Shown here piece after piece: positions 51,181 to 63,560 of a stretch of 64,000 nucleotides of DNA (position 1 is its first letter; every line of letters begins with the position of its first letter). The stretch lies in assembly GCA_036937835.1 (NCBI GenBank), contig CM072861.1:8983501-9047500 (forward strand), in the 5' to 3' direction. Made by a program: the position numbers and the translations under genes. The stretch is from Pampus argenteus. Taxonomy: Eukaryota; Chordata; Actinopteri; Scombriformes; Stromateidae. The notes beneath the pieces were generated by a model. It saw only the letters and a program-made list of their open reading frames with translations, did not search any database and was not told the origin of the DNA.

Positions 51181-51970
51181 TCAGTCCCTTTCCTTTTCTT
51201 TTCTTTTCTCTCCCTTTCCTTTCCTTTTCTTCCATTTTCCTTCTTGGTCAAATCTGGTGGTTGGACACACCTTTCCTTTTTTCTCCACCCTTCTCTTCCT
51301 CAACTCTCCTTTTCTTTTCTCCTTTAATTTCCTCCTCATGTCTATATCTAGATAGAAAAACCTGTAAATCATCAGGATACAAGAAAAAACAATCCTTTCC
51401 TTTGATCTTCTGTACAACCTTAGCTGAATTTGAGTTTAGACACACCTGTAAATCACCTTCTTTAAGTCTCTTTCTTTGCTGCAGCCAGTTTCCTTTTTGC
51501 TCTTTTTCTACATCCTTGTCCTACTTCATCCCTGTAATTTACTTTCATCCTCCTGAAGACGGTGAAGCCTGTAAATCACCTGGCTTTCAACGTCATTTCA
51601 TAACCCGCATACTATATTTCCTTTCCAATCCTGTCTCCTAGAAATTAAATTTATATACAACAAGTAAACTGTTTTCCCAATTAACATAATCGCTGCCTGG
51701 ACTATGTCCACAGGCGCCGGCGTGTGGTTACTTTTAGACAACAAAAGGACTTAAAGCTAAGTCTGAGGTGGGACACAAATGAAAATCACCTGGTTACAGA
51801 TAAAGATGAATCTTTCTTTACCCTTTCAGCTCAATCTGCTAATGGCAAAACCAGGTAAATCACCTAGATTCAAAGAAACACCAACCTTTTTCCTCTCCTT
51901 CTCCTCATGGCTCAATCTGAGGATGGTCAGGCCTGGAAATCACCTGGCTACAGATAAATACCCCAGAGGA
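51181..51970 (+). repeat. Degenerate minisatellite, unit about 80-85 bp
   Basis: The core cctgtaaatcacctggctt (with changes) recurs at about 51361, 51445, 51569, 51782, 51857 and 51935. Pyrimidine-rich linkers (tttcctttctcct type) and ctcaatctg..gatgg words separate the cores. The spacing from 51361 to 51445 is 84; ctcaatctg recurs at 51830 and 51911 (81). The 191-codon frame spanning part of it is a by-product of pyrimidine-rich repeats. Confidence 0.75.
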
Positions 51971-52700
51971 ATTTGTTCAGCCTCTGAAGTCAACAAGGCA
52001 AGCGAGTGAAAGCCCTCCTCTGTGCCCTCCCACCCACCCCGTGTTGTATAACACTTCTCTAATGGAATCTGACCTTCACTGCATTCCAGTTTTTTTTGTT
52101 GAGTTTCAGCAGCAGCAGCAATAGACTTACTTTTCCAGTCTTGCTATAGATTCCCTCTTCCATCACATACAGCAGGTAAATTCAAAGTGAATGAAAAATC
52201 TTAACTAGTTAAGCGGGTGTCTTATGACGAGGCGAGGAAGGTCACGAGTGTGTGTTGAACGTGACGTTATGATAATGTTAATTTGCATGCATGCTTTTGT
52301 TTGCATGTTTGACTTAAGATGTCTTTTGTTGATATGTGGTTAATGACACCACATGGAATATGTATTAAACCAGTTGCCTGTTTGTATGAATGAAGCTAAA
52401 AGATAAATTGAACCTGAATCTAGTTATATATGATTTTGTACTGTAATAACGGGAAGCAGAAATAGAGCCTATTAGTGGTGTTTGGTATATATTTAATGGC
52501 CTTGGCAACTATATGAAAGATCCTCAGCTCAGAGAACAGCTGATCGCATTTCTAAACATACCGCACTGCCATCTCACTAGCATTCCTTAGATATGGATGA
52601 TGTCTGTGCTTATTATTTGCTGCAGGGACAAGTTATTCAGTACCTAGTAGAAAAATATTAGCAGAATATATATATAGCAGAAGCCTTCATACAGGACACT
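51971..52700. other. Intergenic, no gene recognised
   Basis: No feature recognised. Confidence 0.45.
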
Positions 52701-52805
52701 AAGAGATGATGTGAATCATTTTCATACGGCCTTCACAGTCAGCACATCTCAATCCAGTTGAACACCTACACTTTGGAGCAACATGATAGACAGCGTTCTC
52801 TTCTG
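52701..52805 (+). mobile_element. Tc1-like transposase fragment
   Basis: The plus strand reads DVNHF, then, after a small shift, RPSQSAHLNPVEHLHFGAT. This is the same conserved block as at 13950-14080, with one acidic residue of SPDLNP replaced (SAHLNP). A short dead fragment. Confidence 0.65.
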
Positions 52806-54352
52806 GAGGCTTGTGGTCAAACAACACACGAGCTAAAAAAAAAGCGGAGGTTTTTCATGGCTGATTATAGCGCTTTATGTGTGCAGTGGTTCATTATACT
52901 CCATAACTATCTTGTTTCTGCGGTGTTATTGGACTATTGTTTTGTCATTTCCCCCCCATAATGCCAGTGTGATCACTGTAGCTCTACCAACCATGAGACA
53001 GCACACAACATAATCACAACACACTGATACAATACTCCATTGATGCATGCCTCTCACACTGCTGAAGCTGCACATTTTTACTGGGAATAAGAATCCCTGC
53101 AGTGTGGGCATATTTCATCCCCCTGAATGTTTAAGTCATGAGACAGAATTCAGTTCAGACAAGTTTTTTTTTTTCTCTTTGTGTCCCTTTCATTTGCTTC
53201 TTCCCTTTTTTTTCTCACACTACATTCTTTCTCTGCCTGTTCTCCCTCTCGTGTCTCTCCCTCCTCCACGTATCAGCTGAAGGAATCAAAACATTCCAAA
53301 AACAATTCGATTTCAATGCATGACAAAACGGTAACAGAAATATAACTCTCGTTATATAAGCACTTCAACAAGTATGACAGATTCATGGGAATAGGCAACA
53401 GTTAGTCTTTAATCTTTTCCAAATGCATCTTTGGTGAGTTTCAGAATGAGGAACATTTCTCAGTTGCTCAAGCAGAAATAACGTCATTGGCTGACTTACC
53501 TCAGGACTATTTTTAAGTGGGTAAATTGTTTTAGATTAAAGTTCTGTGGAAAAGACAAGAGAAAGAGAGAGAGAGCAATGTAGTGGAGGTTTCACATAGA
53601 GGCTATTCCTAGTTCCCTGTTCTCCTTCCTTAAATAAACTTTAAAAACTTTGAAAAGTAAACATCTAACCGCAAAATTCTATATGCAACTCTGGATGTTT
53701 GGTATCACACTCCCACAGAGCTGAGGGATGTGTGAGAGACAGATAATGAAAACATGAACGGAGAAAATCGATACAGCAGAGGCATCTTACTGCTTCATAT
53801 GGATCAAGCTCCAAAATCGCTAATTCCTAAACATCCATAATGCTATAGTGTTGAGCGGTATAGGGGAGGTTCTGTTATCAGGTGTACTTAATAGCAATGT
53901 TTGTGAGAACCTCCCACCAATAGCTCTCCCAAACCTAGTTATCAGGGTCATGTCAAACTTACTTATCATTGGTCGCCACTAAGGATCACAATTCTTCTAC
54001 GAGGCGTGTAAGTGTGGGCACCCCTGATATATGACAATGCAAATATTATTTTTTTTTTACATTTGTAATGTTTTCCTGCTGAACACAAGACGGCCTCTTA
54101 CCTCATTGTAAATTCTCAGTGCACGTGCACCGGTGGCTTCGTGTTTTCACATTGCATAAGTTAAATATCGGGCCACAGTTGGCTCCAAACTCTTTGTGAT
54201 GTCACAAATCACACTTTGCACAGAGAAATTTCATCTCTCAACAGACAACATTGGACAACTACATTGAAAGATGCTTTTTACCTGCTGACTGTTCTAAATG
54301 CACTTACAAAACGTGCTTAGAAAATCCACAGGCCTTGTTTTGTGCAAACATG
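52806..54352. other. Intergenic, no gene recognised
   Basis: T runs near 53165 and 54050, and GA repeats near 53560. No gene recognised. Confidence 0.45.
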
Positions 54353-54819
54353 TACCGTATTTTTCAGGCAGTATCAATTAACATGTCAATTTCTGTCACT
54401 GTCCACACATAAGGTGCATCTGATTATAAGGCGCAATAAGCAAAAACAAAACGTGTGTCGGATAAGTCAAACTTTACTCAACTAATTTACAATAACTCTC
54501 AGTTGTAGGCTAACACAAAAATACAAGTTTAAGTGGGCGATTTCCGCATCAAACATGTCCGGATATCTCTCAACATTGTTGAGTTTTAACACAAAAATAC
54601 AAAACCGTTGTTCGGAGTTTAACAGTTGGGTGATTTTTAGGATCCAGCAGCCCAGATCCCTCTCGTCATTATCCGAGTCAGTCTTGTTGCTGTCACCGGG
54701 CTGTTCAGTGATGATTCCGGCCAACATGAAATCGGTTCGAGGTTAGTAAACACAGCCAAAGGTCATACATAAGGCACACTGTTGATTTAGATGCGCCTTA
54801 TAGTCCAAAGAATACGGTA
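54353..54819. mobile_element. TA-flanked non-autonomous DNA transposon
   Basis: The left end taccgtatttttcagg is mirrored by the right end ccaaagaatacggta. Just inside each end lie inverted words (gattataaggcgca on the left; tgcgccttatagtc on the right). A TA dinucleotide closes both ends, as expected for Tc1/mariner/pogo-type insertion. The interior (467 bases overall) has no intact transposase. This 'ccgtattttt...ataaggcgca' end is common in fish genomes. Confidence 0.8.
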
Positions 54820-55191
54820 TATAAAAGTTCACCTGAAGCATTAGGCTTCGACACTTGAATATTCTTTAAAGATGGACTAGTTGTAAGACTACCCAGTCAC
54901 TCTATCTTAGCTAGTTATAGCCATACAAATCTATGTTAAAATAGGCAACTACCTTGCAGGTCCATGAATGCAATGGTGATTTTAAGATGGTCCTTGTTGA
55001 GGTTAGCCGATGATATTATATCTGCCTGTGAGCTCTGCCTCTGAGAAACTGACTTAAATGTTGTAAATTCTAATATAGATAGTACCTGATCACCTCCTTG
55101 GTAATTGTAGCACACGCTACGCAGCCTCCCAGAGCAGAGCTACCTCCGCTGCTTAATAGAGCAAAGAGAGGCGCCCATGAATAAAACACAG
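54820..55191. other. Intergenic, no gene recognised
   Basis: No feature recognised. Confidence 0.45.
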
Positions 55192-55431
55192 TCAGGCGGA
55201 AGGAATCGCACTCGCTGGAAGGTGTTCACACGGATGGTGCACAGGAATGTGACACAAAATGATGAATCGGAAGCTCCAGAGCTTGTTCGTGGCCTTCACT
55301 TCACTGTAACTGAAACTCTTCCTCCCAATAATAAGCAGTGAGAGGAAGACGAGAAGAAGACAGTACAGCTGGCTTTTGTTTTCCAGTTGCTCTGCAAGCT
55401 CATGACGGACATCTTGAACCATCCGAGGATT
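55192..55431 (-). other. Possible exon of an unrecognised membrane protein
   Basis: A minus-strand frame of about 79 codons starts directly after a plausible acceptor (ctaatctaatcttccacag, ending at 55432). It reads NPRMVQDVRHELAEQLENKS, then a hydrophobic stretch YCLLLVFLSLLIIG followed by a basic GRK. The order charged amphipathic helix, single membrane segment, basic stop-transfer residues is that of a real tail-anchored or single-pass protein. I do not recognise the family, find no neighbouring exons, and cannot exclude chance. Confidence 0.3.
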
Positions 55432-57599
55432 CTGTGGAAGATTAGATTAGGAGACACACACACACACATACAGGCACACACACACACCCACATAGCCACA
55501 CATTTTCACGCCTTTATTTATGTAAATGCTAACACTAAACTAAATTAAGTCTGGAAAGTGACAGTACATCACCAGCTATGTTTATTAACCTTTTCACCTG
55601 CACAAAACAGCTTCTTTTCCTTGGTGGTTTAACACATTTCATCCTAATTTACAGCAAACTTTTATAATATTTATTTACACTCTACATCTTAATGAACATC
55701 AGTAGTATGATACAAACGGTCGACGTTTTATACTGCTGATACTGCGGGCTGAAAACCTCCATTTTCAGACTTGCTAGAGTTTTCATTTCTAAAGGGAATA
55801 ACAACGCTAAAGACCTCTTTGTTTAGGTTGAATGCACTTTCAATTTTAATGACATCTAGCTTCTTCTTCCTACGGAGTTTGAAAGCACAAGGCTAATTGT
55901 AAGTCCCTGTGGACAAACGTTTCTGCCAAACAAATGTGATGTAACGTAGGAGAAACAACCTATGTCAAGGTTTTTATCTTTGTATATATGATATATAACC
56001 ACCTCTGGTAATAACATATGAATGAAAGACAAGGCAGCTGAAGCAGGTTATCCCTTGAGAGTTTATCTCTCCCCATTTCTTGTTATTCTGGTTTTCAGTG
56101 GCCAGCGATCCACCACTTACCCCTGGACAATTGCTGAGCCCATGGATATTTAATTAGAGCTCATTAAAAGGCCGTCATGAAAGAAATGTGGCTCCTTGCC
56201 ACGGCCTCTTAGATACAGAGAGTCTATTTGGCTGAAGTCTACGACAGGTCTTCATTTCTCTGCTTAATCCACAATGTCTAGCAGACCACTGACAGCTCCT
56301 CTTTGTTTGGGCCTCATTCAGGTTTGGATTGAAACTTGGAGAACGAGGGGAGGAGGAGGGGAGGGCCCTTATGAGAAACGTGGGGACGCAACAATATCTC
56401 TGCTATTCCTAGACCCGATTGTTTGCTTTTCTGAAGTGTCTGCCGGATAAAGGGGCGATCGGCTTTTTTTTTTTCACATAAAAGGGATGATTCTTGAGTT
56501 CAGCAACCCAACAATTTAGCCTCCAGGTTCAACTTTATCCCCCATATGCAGAAGAATGTAGACAATGAAGCAATCACTCCATTGTATGACAAAGAGGTAC
56601 ACAAATTGGTGTCAAGATCTGCAAGGCGATTACAAACCCACCCCCTCCCCCAATATCATTTTGATTAGTATTACTGTTGATCACAGTTGCTTATTGCACA
56701 TAGACCAGCGGTTCATTTTTGAGTGTCAGAAAGACAGTCAACACACTGCTGAGTGTTTTTACCCCCTCCAACCCCCTCTCTGTTATTTCACAGCCCTTAC
56801 CACCCGAAAACCCCTCTTTGTGCTCAACAGGCCATGACAGTGCTCACAGAGCCAATCCGAGCGTGACACTATTGTAGCTGAATGTGTCCGGATGAGTTTT
56901 TTCCTGGGATGTGTACTGAGCTCAAACGGTTTGTTTGTTAGTGGCCCAGGAGTCAGGCTCATCCTGGAAACAGGATCACGACAGAGCCCAGAGGTCGATG
57001 TCGGAGCGATAGATAGGATTATTCCTACACCTCTAGTGATCGATCAGATGGATCGTTCCTGCTGGCTGGGAGAGAATCAATATATTTCTTTTTTTTGTTT
57101 TTAAATGCTTTCAAGTTCTCCTTGTGCTCCTTGAGAGATGGGCCAGTATTGAATGGTGATTAAGTTGGAAATGAAAATTAAATTATGTGTAGTTATTGCT
57201 CTGAAAATTAGATTATTTAAAACTTTCAGAGAACTAGTAACGATAGATTAGATTTCGTCAAAGAAAGCAACATTTGGCAAATTAAATTTTTTGTCTGTTT
57301 TTATGACTATTTTTAGGTTTTGCTCAAATGGCTTTGGATATTTACCCTTAAGGGCTTTTGCAATTACCTGCATCAAATTACATACAATAACCAGCAATGG
57401 CCTAATCCCTAAATGACTGTTTATAATTAAATTGACTGGTCGGTCACAAACCATTTAACCCCTAATGAACGTTTGCATGTTTGTCTCAGGGCACAAACAA
57501 TGTACTTGGAAATGTATTTGAAAGGACAAAAATATTTATATATATATATGTTTGTTTTCCTTAACATGTATGGGCAGATAGCGAATTCCATTTTGAAGG
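55432..57599. other. Intergenic with one candidate conserved element
   Basis: CA-rich DNA at 55456-55490. The stretch 56090-56260 is repeat-free, with atatttaattagagctcatt at its core (two homeodomain-type sites), and is a good candidate conserved element. No gene recognised. Confidence 0.4.
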
Positions 57600-57945
57600 C
57601 CAAGCCATAGTTTTTACATTTTACTGTCCATTAGGGCTGTATAATTAATTGGGTTTTTAATTATGTTGCCATTTCAATTAATCCCGTCAGTGTGATGATT
57701 GGCAAAAGCCCAGCACACCCATGGTTTTATTAGCAGTGATGGAATTGTCAAACACGACACGTTATGTTTTATTCATAATTTCCACACCACTTGCTGTTAA
57801 TATTTCTGCTGTCAGAAGCAATGACTTCTTTTGACATTTGCTTCTGAGAATGAGGGGGACCAAGGGCAGCAAATGAATGTGTCCTCAGAATAATAATTCA
57901 CACAAAAGCTCAACTCACAGAACTCCCACTCCAACATGACATTTT
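57600..57945. other. Candidate conserved non-coding element
   Basis: Repeat-free AT-rich block dense in TAATTA-type words: gtataattaattgggttttt, aattatgttgcc and tcaattaatccc, all within 57634-57685. It has no open frame. Composition suggests a homeodomain-regulated enhancer; inference only. Confidence 0.4.
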
Positions 57946-58104
57946 ACTTTTTTTTTTTTCACAGACTATGAAAAACAAAAATGGTGACAGATTCTTTTTT
58001 TTTTTTTTTAGTGTTGGGTTTTTCACATTTGTGATATTTGGCATATTTCTGTCCAACTGGCTATGCATTATTCATATATTATATACACAACAAACATCCA
58101 CTAC

Positions 58105-58320
58105 AACTCCATACAGCGCTTTACAATTTTTCTTCACAAACACATTCATGCACACACACACACACACACCGATTGTGGCAAGCTACCACACAGGGTGCTG
58201 GAGCAACCCAATGCAATTTGGGGTTCAGTATCATGCACAAGAACACTGCTATGCAGACAGGATGAGTCAGCTCTACCTCCTGCACCACAGCTACCCCAAG
58301 ATAGTGTTACCTTTCAGGGT
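58105..58320 (+). repeat. Dispersed teleost short repeat
   Basis: The order 'cagcgctttacaattt', 'cacaaacacattcatgc' plus CA run, 'gcaatttggggttcagtatc', 'caagaacactgctatgcaga' and 'ctcctgcaccacagctaccc' matches a common dispersed fish repeat. It is non-coding, and two overlapping frames through it are spurious. Confidence 0.6.
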
Positions 58321-60540
58321 TGTTGGGGGGAAATGACTTGACAATGTTTGCATGAACAGAAACCTAAAAGCTGATGCTATATATTTGACCATGTATTTAT
58401 AATATGCAAGGTAGGATGGAAATACTGTGTATATATATATATTTGGAAGTCTCAGATGGTTTATAGACCAGCATTATCGATACAAGCTATACATTTCACT
58501 TTTTTTTTCATCCCTAACTCCTTCTAAATTGTTCCACGTATGTGATATATCATTAATTTTATTATATATAAAGTAACACTTCATGGCAGGCCTAAATTTA
58601 ATTATAAGTATCCAAGTTTATTTCTCAGTACTTTGATATAAATATAGTTAGAGTTGTGATCTGATGTTTACAGTACAGGAACTTAGTTACTATTAAAAAG
58701 AAAAGCACTGTAATTTATCAGATTTGCACCCCACAAGTAAAGCTCCATGAGAAGAATAGAGAGTTCTTCGGAGGTCTTCCTCCTCCTGCGTGGTGACCGA
58801 GGTGTGACTGAGCACTCTGCCCTCTATTTATGTCACCCGGCCAACTTTGGAAGGCGCCTGTTGCTTGTGGTGCGGCGGCCAAAACTGAATGTCAGCGGCT
58901 TGTTTACTTTAGTCCTCTTTTATTGCTGACTCTCTCGACTTAGTGCCAAACGGTGGCCCTTTGCTACATCACTCGCCTGCTTCCTTTGCATAACATATTT
59001 CACACATTGGTGTTCCCATTATGACCTGCCAAAGCCCCAGTGTCGTCTCATTGGAGAGTTTAAACACACAGACCATTAGGCTTGTCTGTATTGACACAAG
59101 CACATTTTGCACATCTACTCTGAGTGGCCTCGTGGTGTGAGAGACTGTCAACTAAAACTATTTTAAACATATTGGGTGCATGGAAGGGTAGTAGAGATGT
59201 AGGTTATTCCTGTAGGAGTAGTTTGAGACGTGACTTTGTTACTCCGTGAACATATTTTGCTCATTATGACTGACCTGAATTCAAGCCCACAGGAGGTGAG
59301 CTTAAACTCAGATGGATAGATTTTGGGTGGAGTAACACTTGAGTATGGTGACGTTTGGTGTTTGTGTGTTACAGCAGCTAAAATGTATTTTTATGCACCC
59401 AGGTGGAAGCTAAATATCTTTTTTCTTCAGCCTGATTTTGTGCTCATGCTGCTCAAACTAATTATTGTCTTTTGTTCAGTCTCAACGAAATGTGTGCTCG
59501 GGTTGTTTACACACCAAAGAGATTTTAATCAAACTACTTACTGTTAAACAAATGTTTGTCATAAAAATTTAAAAAAAAGAATACTTTCACTCCAAACAAG
59601 ACAGACTGAAAACCTGATGCCGCTATCATTGAAGTGATGCAGCATTATCATAACCTGCTCACAGCTGTTTTACAAGGAAGACAAATGAGGTATGCTGCAG
59701 CTTATTGCAGTCTGCCAAGTGAACGGATGACAAATGTTAATGTTCACCGTCTGTGACAACACATATCACTGCGGGCGACACTAAAGAGGAGTGAATATAA
59801 GACCTGCAATCACCAGGTAGACAGAAAAAAAACAGCTGCAAATAAATAATAATGTTGCTCCGGAACTGCTGGATGTGTAAATAAGTAGCGGTTTGCAAAC
59901 AAGTTGAGCTACAAAAGTTCATGCTGTTAGTGTTATATTCACACCACGTTTCTGCTGGAAAATGTTATTTTCCTAATAGCCACTTTGATTACCTGTTATA
60001 TGTGTACTGGTGGCAATGGTGGGTGCTTAGGTGAGCACGAGCGTATCGTATGAGCGTTCTCCAGTGAAATAGCTCGGTTTTTTATCGGCGATCATCAAGG
60101 TGTGAATCTTGTAAGTGTGGAGCAAGGGCTGCTGGAAAGAAGTAAGTCTGCTCAGTCAACGGAAATGAAGGCTGAAACTGAAAACGCATTACATTTTTTT
60201 CTCTACATGAAGGTTTAGAGCGAGTAGACTGGAGGGAAGCAAACCAAAAAGGGATTTAATGTTTTAAGCGTTTAAGATGACAGGCCTACAGGGATGTATT
60301 CAATGGGTTTTTAAAGGTCACATCACCTGAGTATAATGACCAAGTTAAAACCAGACTCAGGTTCGGTTGGAAAGAAATATGACCGTATTGCAGGGCTTGT
60401 TATTGGAAATGGCTGTTCATTCACAAGCATGTCCGCTCAAGGAAAACAACACTATAGGTCGTAATGTTAGTCACCAAAAACAGCCTATAGCTACGTTTGA
60501 GTGACAGTAAAAAAAAAAAAAAACAGAACTTTGTAATGGT
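58321..60540. other. Intergenic, no gene recognised
   Basis: AT-rich DNA with short TA and T runs. A repeat-poor G+C-richer stretch lies at 58750-59150. No gene recognised. Confidence 0.45.
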
Positions 60541-60600
60541 TGAATAAATGAATAAAGCTTTATTGATCCCCAAAGGGGAAATTCACTTGTATTACTGCTG
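60541..60600 (+). repeat. Fish retroposon tail (TTTATTGATCCCC)
   Basis: Contains agctttattgatccccaaag followed by gggaaattcacttg, the best-preserved copy in the window of this dispersed tail. Confidence 0.55.
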
Positions 60601-61857
60601 ATAGATGCAGCTGATTAGAAAACAGTCTGATGTCTACATGGTCAAAGAACCTGTCTGGCTGTATGACCTGTTGCCATTAATACATAATCACTGTAAATAT
60701 ATTGGGTGCTACTGAGACAAGGGATCAGGAGTTCAAATGTTTATTGCAACGCAGGCAAAATAAATTGCTTTGACATTTAGAGTAATAATCAGCCCCATTT
60801 TCATGTAAAATGTTTGTTTTTCGTCTCATCGTGACTGATTGAGCCAACAGTAATCCGATCCACAACAAGTTCTCTGAAAGCTTTTACTGTATGTAAAAGC
60901 ATCATTTAAGGTATGCAGAAAGTGTACACTGTATCAACAAAAAGGTAGCTTTCCAGAAAGAGCGATGTTTGTTTGAATTACACAGTAGATTAAAGAATAA
61001 TTGGAGACCTTCACATCCTAATGGACAAATAAGGGTGTTGTTTATAAAAAATTTAAAAAAATCTATTTTCTTCAAGAGATTTGAGAAGAAAGACATCCCA
61101 GAGTTGGACACATACTCTGACACAGGATCTCATTGCCGTGCAAAATGACCACAACATGTCAGCTAAAGTAAGACGTCGCCAAAATGAAGAGAGACCTTCG
61201 ACAGTGCTATTTTAAAACCTCAGACTAGAAATGAAAGTCAAAGAGAAAATTTCAGACCGCTATTATGCACAGCTATGGAACGGTGACCTCCAGGCAATGA
61301 CATTCACTAAAGAGAAAGAAAAAACATCTTGCTTGTAAAATTCAGCATTTTAAATTGCCTCCTGTTGATTTGATCCAAACTCCCTCTGTGCTCTTCTGCT
61401 GTTGTCTCCCCCTTCACTGAATAACTTACATTCCCCAGTCACTGCATTGCTGCGTATTATGTAGCATGAACACAAGCAAAGGCCTGGCAGTGCATGAATA
61501 GGGTCAGTTAGATTTCAAACCTCTCCCGATGAAAAGAGCCCTGGCTGCGGTTGGAGACACTGGAGCTGCTCCCGGCAGCTCCACAAAGGCTAGCTTTCAA
61601 AAAAAGAAAGGAGATGAGGGAAGGGTTTGAAGGGTTTTTTTTTCTTCTTCTTTCTTTTACCTCATCTTCCATACAACCAAGGATAGAAGAGTTTTTGGAA
61701 AGTAGTGCAAAGACTGAAGATGTGAGTGCCAGAGAGAAAAACAAAGAGAAAGAGACGATCAACATATTGCTAGAGAGGGATAGAAACGATTTAAAGGTGA
61801 TGTCAGAATTAAGAGCAAAGAAAAGGAGTAAAAATTGTGAGTGTTGAAGAGATACGG
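60601..61857. other. Intergenic, no gene recognised
   Basis: No gene recognised. Purine-rich stretches cause Lys/Glu/Arg-rich frames near 61600-61840 that I do not consider coding. Confidence 0.45.
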
Positions 61858-62010
61858 AGGTACACCTTATGGCCAAAAGTATGTGGACATGTGTGTTTTT
61901 GAGGAAGTTCCTTTCTTGTGTCAACATGACAAAACCATCCATGCAAAAAGAGATGAACTTGACAAGTCTGCACAGAGCTTTGACTGTTTGGGAAGAAGCA
62001 TATGTGATCT
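61858..62010 (+). mobile_element. Tc1-like transposon 5' fragment
   Basis: It begins ggtacaccttatggccaaaa followed by gtatgtggacatg, the end sequence of a common fish Tc1-like element. It then jumps to aacttgacaagtctgcacag, a word from farther inside the element, so the copy is internally deleted. It probably belongs to the same family as 38150-38455. Confidence 0.65.
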
Positions 62011-62259
62011 GCAAACCAGTTCCTGTTGTCTATGCAAGAAAGATGAAAGTGTTTATTTACATTTACCTCGAGCAGCTGTGTGAATTGTGATTCCTGCCGG
62101 TCATAAAACAAAGGTAGAAGTAGCATTGTGTTTTGTAGTGAGGATGCCGGGATGGATGGATAGGTCAACCAATTGTGTGGCTTGGACACATGAGACTGTT
62201 GCCCGTCTCTGGTCAACGCTGTTTTTCCTTCGACAATCGTTTATTCCCCAGGGAAGAGA

Positions 62260-62375
62260 CACAGAGAGAGAGAGAGATGACAATAGTGAGTAAAAGAAAA
62301 AGAGAGAAGGAGAGAGTAGGGATGACGACATGTAAAAGGGAAGAAAGAGAGAGAGAGAGATGGAGAGGAAAACAA
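62260..62375. repeat. GA-rich low-complexity tract
   Basis: Interrupted gagaga and aaagaga runs. These create the Ser/Leu-rich minus-strand frames seen here. Confidence 0.75.
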
Positions 62376-63520
62376 ATGGGAGGGTTGAGAGGCTCCACTG
62401 CATGTCTGAGAAACTCTGCTGTAAAATGCCAGCTTACACAAAAGAACAGGTGTTTGGCGGTTTAAGGTTTCAGGCGGAGGGAACTGATGGGATAACAGGG
62501 ATGTTGACATTCACCGATGACAAAGGGGGGCCTGTTCGCCGACGTTATGTTGTTTTAAGAGAAAATATGCATAAAAGATTAAGGCATTATGAGCCATAGG
62601 ACGATGACAGCTATGAAATGTTATTCACTAGATATCTTGTGCTAGATCTTCATTACAGTCTGACTAATCCTGACATATAAGGGCTTTTTGTAAGCATACA
62701 GAAAGCACAAAAAGCCTAATGTGTGCCTCGTGCAGTAACTGATTTTTTTTTTTTTATCAGCTCACACCCAAAAGGTGCTGCAGAGACAATGTAAGGGTGT
62801 TTTGTGGCTTTACTTTGAGCTGTCTTTTAGAGGTATTGCTTTCTGTCTAGGCGATAGTTGAATAATCTTGAGTCCAGAGGGAAATTCAATACCTTGAAAA
62901 GTACAGCCCCTGAGGGGAACAAATTACTGTTTTAAGTGTCAGATGTTGACAGGTGAGAGGCCCGGCCTTTACAGCTCATTTATCGCAGCTCTTTGTCAAA
63001 CGTTATTGTCCGTTTGCGAGCCGAGCACAGCCGCGCGCTCTTGCTTTCGCTGCCCATGTGCACAATCGTGTTTGTTTGTGTATTCCTTGCATAATGTAGA
63101 TAATGTTATAGGATGACCGTGGAGTACATGCATACATCATGGGTGGGGTTAAGTGCTCGGCTTGATGGGACAATGCCATTGATTTTAAGCATTCAACATT
63201 CTTAGTTGCAAGCTTACACTCTGTTTTTAACCTGTGCAAACTCGCCACAGCTTCCTTTACATTATTAATGTCAACCCCATCAATAACAAAATACATACCA
63301 TACGTTATTGAAGAAAATGGACCGAAGTTTTTTTCTCCTTCAGGTTAACGCCTTTATGTTTGTCTCCATCTGCTCGCAGTGACCTGAAACAGAGCTTAAT
63401 GTCAGCGAGCTGAGAAATATGAACTTTGATGTATGATTCTTGTCATTGCAGGTAATGATATATGCCGTAGTTTATCATTGCCTATGTTAAGGGAAGGTAT
63501 TAGGCTGAAGATGCTTGATG
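62376..63520. other. Intergenic with one candidate conserved element
   Basis: No gene recognised. The stretch 62940-63300 is repeat-free and contains gctcatttatcgcagctctt (a Cdx/Hox-like word) and a G+C-richer core. It could be a conserved element. Confidence 0.35.
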
Positions 63521-63560
63521 CATCAGAATCAGAATCAATTTATTGCCCTTTACAAAATGA
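63521..63560 (+). repeat. Dispersed fish repeat end (GAATCAGAATCA...TTTATTG)
   Basis: Contains atcagaatcagaatcaattt followed by attgcccttta, a variant of a common teleost repeat end. The body is not recognisable. Confidence 0.45.

Noticed and set aside
51066..51641. 191-codon plus-strand frame
   Set aside because: Its Phe/Ser/Leu-rich product is read through pyrimidine-rich minisatellite units and a TG run. It is not a gene.
61508..62014. 168-codon minus-strand frame
   Set aside because: It spans a Tc1-like fragment and purine-rich DNA, with a low-complexity Ser/Leu/Phe product.
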